From: Ruminococcaceae bacterium UBA5450
GTDB taxonomy: Bacteria; Bacillota; Clostridia; Oscillospirales; Acutalibacteraceae
DNA length: 7,073 nucleotides
Direction of reading: 5' to 3'
Assembly: GCA_002424295.1 (NCBI GenBank)
Contig: DIQY01000079.1
Coordinates: forward strand, 1-7,073
Shown here: one piece after another, positions 5,729 to 7,073 of the stretch
How positions within the stretch are numbered: the first letter of the stretch is position 1
How the letters are laid out: every line of letters begins with the position of its first letter
The notes under the pieces: model-generated
Seen by the model: only the letters and a program-made list of their open reading frames with translations
Database searches by the model: none
What the model was told of the DNA's origin: nothing
Position numbers and translations under genes: made by a program

Positions 5729-6307
5729 ATGAATAAGAGTCGATCAAACAGCCTTTTGTATCTGGTTTTTTCCGGACTTCTATGCGGAATCAGCATTATG
5801 ATTCCGATGGTGTTTCCTAAAATTGTAATTGAACCGATGTCCTTTACACTAGCCTCTCATGTTCCAACTTTTCTGGCAATCTTTATCTCGCCGACGGTCG
5901 CGATTGCTACCTGTATTGCTTCTGCAATTGGATTCTTCATCACGACTTCTCCGGTGATCGCCATGCGTGCACTTTCGCATATCGGTTTTGTACTGGTAGG
6001 CTGCCTCATTCTGAAAAAGAAAAGTGACGTTCTGCAAAAGCCATCTTCCGCTATGGCATTCGGTTTTGTGCTGTCTTTAGTACATGCCCTCTGCGAAACC
6101 CTCGTCGTAACTGCCTTCTATTTTGGCGGTGCAATGACCGGAAAATGGTATGCAAACGGCTTCTTGTTCTCAGTCCTTCTGCTGGTCGGCGGCGGCACCA
6201 TCCTTCACAGCATGGTAGACTTCACCATCGCGGTCGCAGTCTGGAAACCGGTTCAAAATTTTATCTCGATCCCGGTAGCCGCTTCTATGAAAAAGAAAGT
6301 CGCCTAA
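5729..6307 (+). CDS. niaX: Predicted niacin ECF transporter S component (NiaX)
   Basis: A substrate-binding membrane protein (S component) that captures nicotinic acid or a related B3 vitamin and works with the shared EcfA/EcfA'/EcfT energy module, which is encoded elsewhere. The 192-residue length is right for S components. About six hydrophobic segments are visible: 9-28, 42-54, 56-72, 76-95, 108-131 and 147-171. Motifs I associate with the NiaX group are PMSFTLASHVPTFLAIFISP (36-55) and MRALSHIGFVLVG (79-91). The C-terminal HSMVDFTIA (160-168) is also typical of S components of this type. Specificity for niacin is inferred from the NiaR gene next door and the operator in front. The ATG has a GGGGGT ribosome-binding sequence seven bases upstream. 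The gene ends at a strong terminator. Confidence 0.86.
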   Translation: MNKSRSNSLLYLVFSGLLCGISIMIPMVFPKIVIEPMSFTLASHVPTFLAIFISPTVAIATCIASAIGFFITTSPVIAMRALSHIGFVLVGCLILKKKSDVLQKPSSAMAFGFVLSLVHALCETLVVTAFYFGGAMTGKWYANGFLFSVLLLVGGGTILHSMVDFTIAVAVWKPVQNFISIPVAASMKKKVA

Positions 6308-6335
6308 AATTTTTCTTCATCAAACCGATCAAACA

Positions 6336-6371
6336 AAAAGCACAAAGGCTTTTAATGGCCTTTGTGCTTTT
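6336..6371. terminator. Strong bidirectional terminator shared by niaX and yjdF
   Basis: A perfect 14-base-pair hairpin: AAAAGCACAAAGGC (6336-6349), loop of 8 (6350-6357), GCCTTTGTGCTTTT (6358-6371). Rightward it is followed by a T-rich run (TTTT, then CTTTTGCTTTTT). Leftward the left arm reads as TTTT followed by TGTTTG. It lies between two converging genes. The yjdF stop codon (6352-6354) is in the loop, so the stem contains coding bases of yjdF's last codons. Confidence 0.92.
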
Positions 6372-6771
6372 CTTTTGCTTTTTCTCTGTGAAGTTCGTAG
6401 CGACGGTCTTTTTCTTCCTCGCGCCGCTCACGGGAGTCTTCTTTTCGAACCAGTTTGTTCTGTTCCTGAAAAAGTTTAAGTGTCTGCTGTGCTTTAGTCC
6501 CAATTCCGGTATTTTCAATCTGCCGATGAATCAGGCGCTGCATCCGCTTGGGATTGATTCTCTCTGCGTCAGATTTCTCTGTCTGAACCGCCGGACTAAA
6601 GCGCAGCCTTTTCCAATTTTCACACAGAAACGCATACACTTGATAATCCTTGGGTTCCGCTCCAAAAGTGATCTTACAAACTTCGTACCGTCTATCTTCC
6701 CACCGCTCATAAAGCGCGATCCAAAACGGATCTTCGAACAGAACCGTAACGACTGTACGGATTGTCCCCAC
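6352..6771 (-). CDS. yjdF: YjdF family protein (DUF2992), predicted RNA-associated, riboswitch-controlled
   Basis: A small cytoplasmic protein of the YjdF family. Its function is uncertain; the gene is often placed behind a yjdF riboswitch that responds to planar azaaromatic compounds, so a detoxification or RNA-protection role has been suggested. The 139 residues show the family order: VLFEDPFWIALYER (10-23), FGAEPKD (36-42), INPKRMQRLIHRQ (72-84), then a highly charged Lys/Arg/Glu tail (about 100-139) ending KAKEKHKGH, probably a long helix that could contact RNA. I chose the GTG start at 6771-6769, since AAGGAGG lies seven bases upstream; the longer frame to 6816 would run through that ribosome binding site and the leader hairpin. 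The last codons and stop lie in the shared terminator. The gene sits behind a 120-base leader and its own promoter, right after pflB. Confidence 0.92.
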   Translation of the reverse strand: MGTIRTVVTVLFEDPFWIALYERWEDRRYEVCKITFGAEPKDYQVYAFLCENWKRLRFSPAVQTEKSDAERINPKRMQRLIHRQIENTGIGTKAQQTLKLFQEQNKLVRKEDSRERREEEKDRRYELHREKAKEKHKGH

Positions 6772-6892
6772 GATAATTCCTCCTTTTTGACCGTTTGCCT
6801 GATAAAGAACGGACAACCAAGGAGGCAGGTTACTGACAGCATCTCTGCTGCTTCCGGACTACCAACCGGAACGTGTTTTTATCTTTATCTGA
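6772..6892 (-). promoter_or_regulatory. yjdF-type riboswitch leader RNA
   Basis: The untranslated leader of yjdF, from the expected start near 6892. Predicted helices on the minus-strand RNA: P1, GAUAAAGA (6889-6882) with UCUUUAUC (6808-6801), a perfect 8 bp closing stem around an ~75-base domain; a hairpin UUCCGG/CCGGAA (6871-6866 with 6857-6852, loop 8); and a hairpin CAGCA/UGCUG (6850-6846 with 6841-6837) capped by a GNRA-type GAGA loop. Position, size and downstream gene match the yjdF RNA class. I cannot check the conserved aptamer bases against the published consensus from memory, so class membership rests on gene context plus this fold. Confidence 0.75.
6779..6825 (-). promoter_or_regulatory. 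Ribosome-binding-site sequestering hairpin of the yjdF leader
   Basis: CCUCCUU (6825-6819) is a perfect complement of the yjdF Shine-Dalgarno AAGGAGG (6785-6779). The helix continues inward after a GG/A internal loop: UUG with CAA (6816-6814, 6789-6787), a U-U mismatch, then CCGUU with AACGG (6812-6808, 6795-6791), and a loop of 12. The loop holds the 3' strand of P1 (6808-6801). This OFF fold and the P1 fold cannot easily coexist, as expected for translation control. Confidence 0.7.
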
Positions 6893-6898
6893 TTTCTA

Positions 6899-6926
6899 AT
6901 TATATTCCGAAAAGAACGGCTGTCAA
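6899..6926 (-). promoter_or_regulatory. Consensus promoter of yjdF
   Basis: Both boxes are perfect: TTGACA (6926-6921) and TATAAT (6904-6899), 16 bases apart, on the minus strand. The -35 starts only 12 bases after the pflB stop codon. Strong constitutive initiation upstream of a riboswitch is the usual arrangement, with control exerted later in the leader. Confidence 0.8.
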
Positions 6927-6938
6927 GAGCGATCAGCC
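6918..6938 (-). terminator. Weak candidate pflB terminator overlapping the yjdF promoter
   Basis: Immediately after the pflB stop, GGCTG (6938-6934) and CAGCC (6922-6918) can form a 5 bp stem with an 11-base loop, followed by GTTCTTTTC. The stem is short and the loop contains most of the yjdF -35 box. It may be a weak terminator or chance. Confidence 0.3.
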
Positions 6939-7073
6939 TTACATGGATTCATGGAAAGTCCGGGCAACTACTTCAAGCTGCTGTTCTCTGGAAAGGCGGT
7001 TAAAGTTGACCGCATATCCAGAAACACGAATGGTCAGAGTCGGATATTTTTCCGGATGATCCATCGCATCCAG
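6939..7073 (-). CDS. pflB: Pyruvate formate-lyase (formate C-acetyltransferase), C-terminal end
   Basis: Only the last 44 residues and the stop codon are in the window; the gene continues past the right edge. The enzyme cleaves pyruvate with CoA to acetyl-CoA and formate in anaerobic metabolism, using a glycyl radical. The fragment shows the diagnostic C-terminal block: DAMDHPEKYPTLTIRVSGYAV, with the radical glycine in RVSGY (codon 7019-7017), then NFNRLSREQQLEV and the terminal ARTFHESM, nearly identical in pattern to the E. coli PflB end. An activating enzyme (PflA) must exist elsewhere. The stop is followed directly by the yjdF promoter. Confidence 0.97.
   Translation of the reverse strand: MDAMDHPEKYPTLTIRVSGYAVNFNRLSREQQLEVVARTFHESM

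Noticed and set aside
6531..6842. Open frame of 103 codons on the minus strand overlapping yjdF
   Set aside because: It is in a different frame from yjdF, starts in the riboswitch leader and lacks any recognisable domain; the yjdF frame carries all family motifs.
6145..7059. Open frame of 304 codons on the plus strand
   Set aside because: It overlaps niaX in another frame, crosses the strong terminator, and runs antisense to yjdF, its riboswitch and pflB. Its composition is not protein-like, and it has no family resemblance.
1..7073. CRISPR array, insertion sequence, prophage, tRNA or rRNA
   Set aside because: No repeated spacers, transposase or integrase frames, attachment-site repeats, or tRNA/rRNA-like sequence were seen on either strand.

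Overview
The window looks like part of the chromosome of an anaerobic, spore-forming Clostridia species (Firmicutes), probably near Oscillospiraceae/Ruminococcaceae. The grounds are the sporulation genes yqfC, yqfD and ylbJ, the Bacillus/Clostridium gene order yqfC-yqfD-phoH-ybeY-dgkA, strong AGGAGG-type ribosome binding sites, a pyruvate formate-lyase gene and the Gram-positive niacin regulator NiaR. The family assignment is a guess from memory of similar loci. Nothing indicates a mobile element, phage or CRISPR array. No stretch longer than about 120 bases lacks an assigned gene or regulatory element.

Positions 1-3438 read leftward (minus strand). First come two sporulation genes, yqfC and yqfD. 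An extended -10 type promoter between yqfD and phoH then appears to start a housekeeping group: phoH (ATPase), ybeY (rRNA-maturation endonuclease) and dgkA (undecaprenol/diacylglycerol kinase, cut by the left edge).

Positions 3534-6307 read rightward. ylbJ (sporulation membrane protein) is divergent from yqfC; the short gap between them has weak sigma-E-like boxes facing both ways. After ylbJ come a small protein resembling DUF6774, then, behind its own promoter, a small four-cysteine protein and niaR. niaX, a predicted niacin ECF-transporter S component, follows behind a promoter with a TGTC-AA-GACA palindrome at the expected transcription start. NiaR is probably the niacin-sensing repressor and niaX its target, giving a compact local control circuit for vitamin B3 salvage.

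Positions 6308-7073 read leftward again. The 3' end of pflB (pyruvate formate-lyase, with the glycyl-radical motif) enters from the right. Just after its stop codon lies a consensus promoter, then a leader of about 120 bases that fits a yjdF-type riboswitch with a visible ribosome-binding-site sequestering hairpin, then yjdF itself. yjdF and niaX converge on one strong, apparently bidirectional terminator.

Most of the window is a well-known class of core genome. The most informative parts are the yjdF leader RNA, the NiaR operator region, and the small Cys4 protein in the niaR operon. I did not find a wholly new system.
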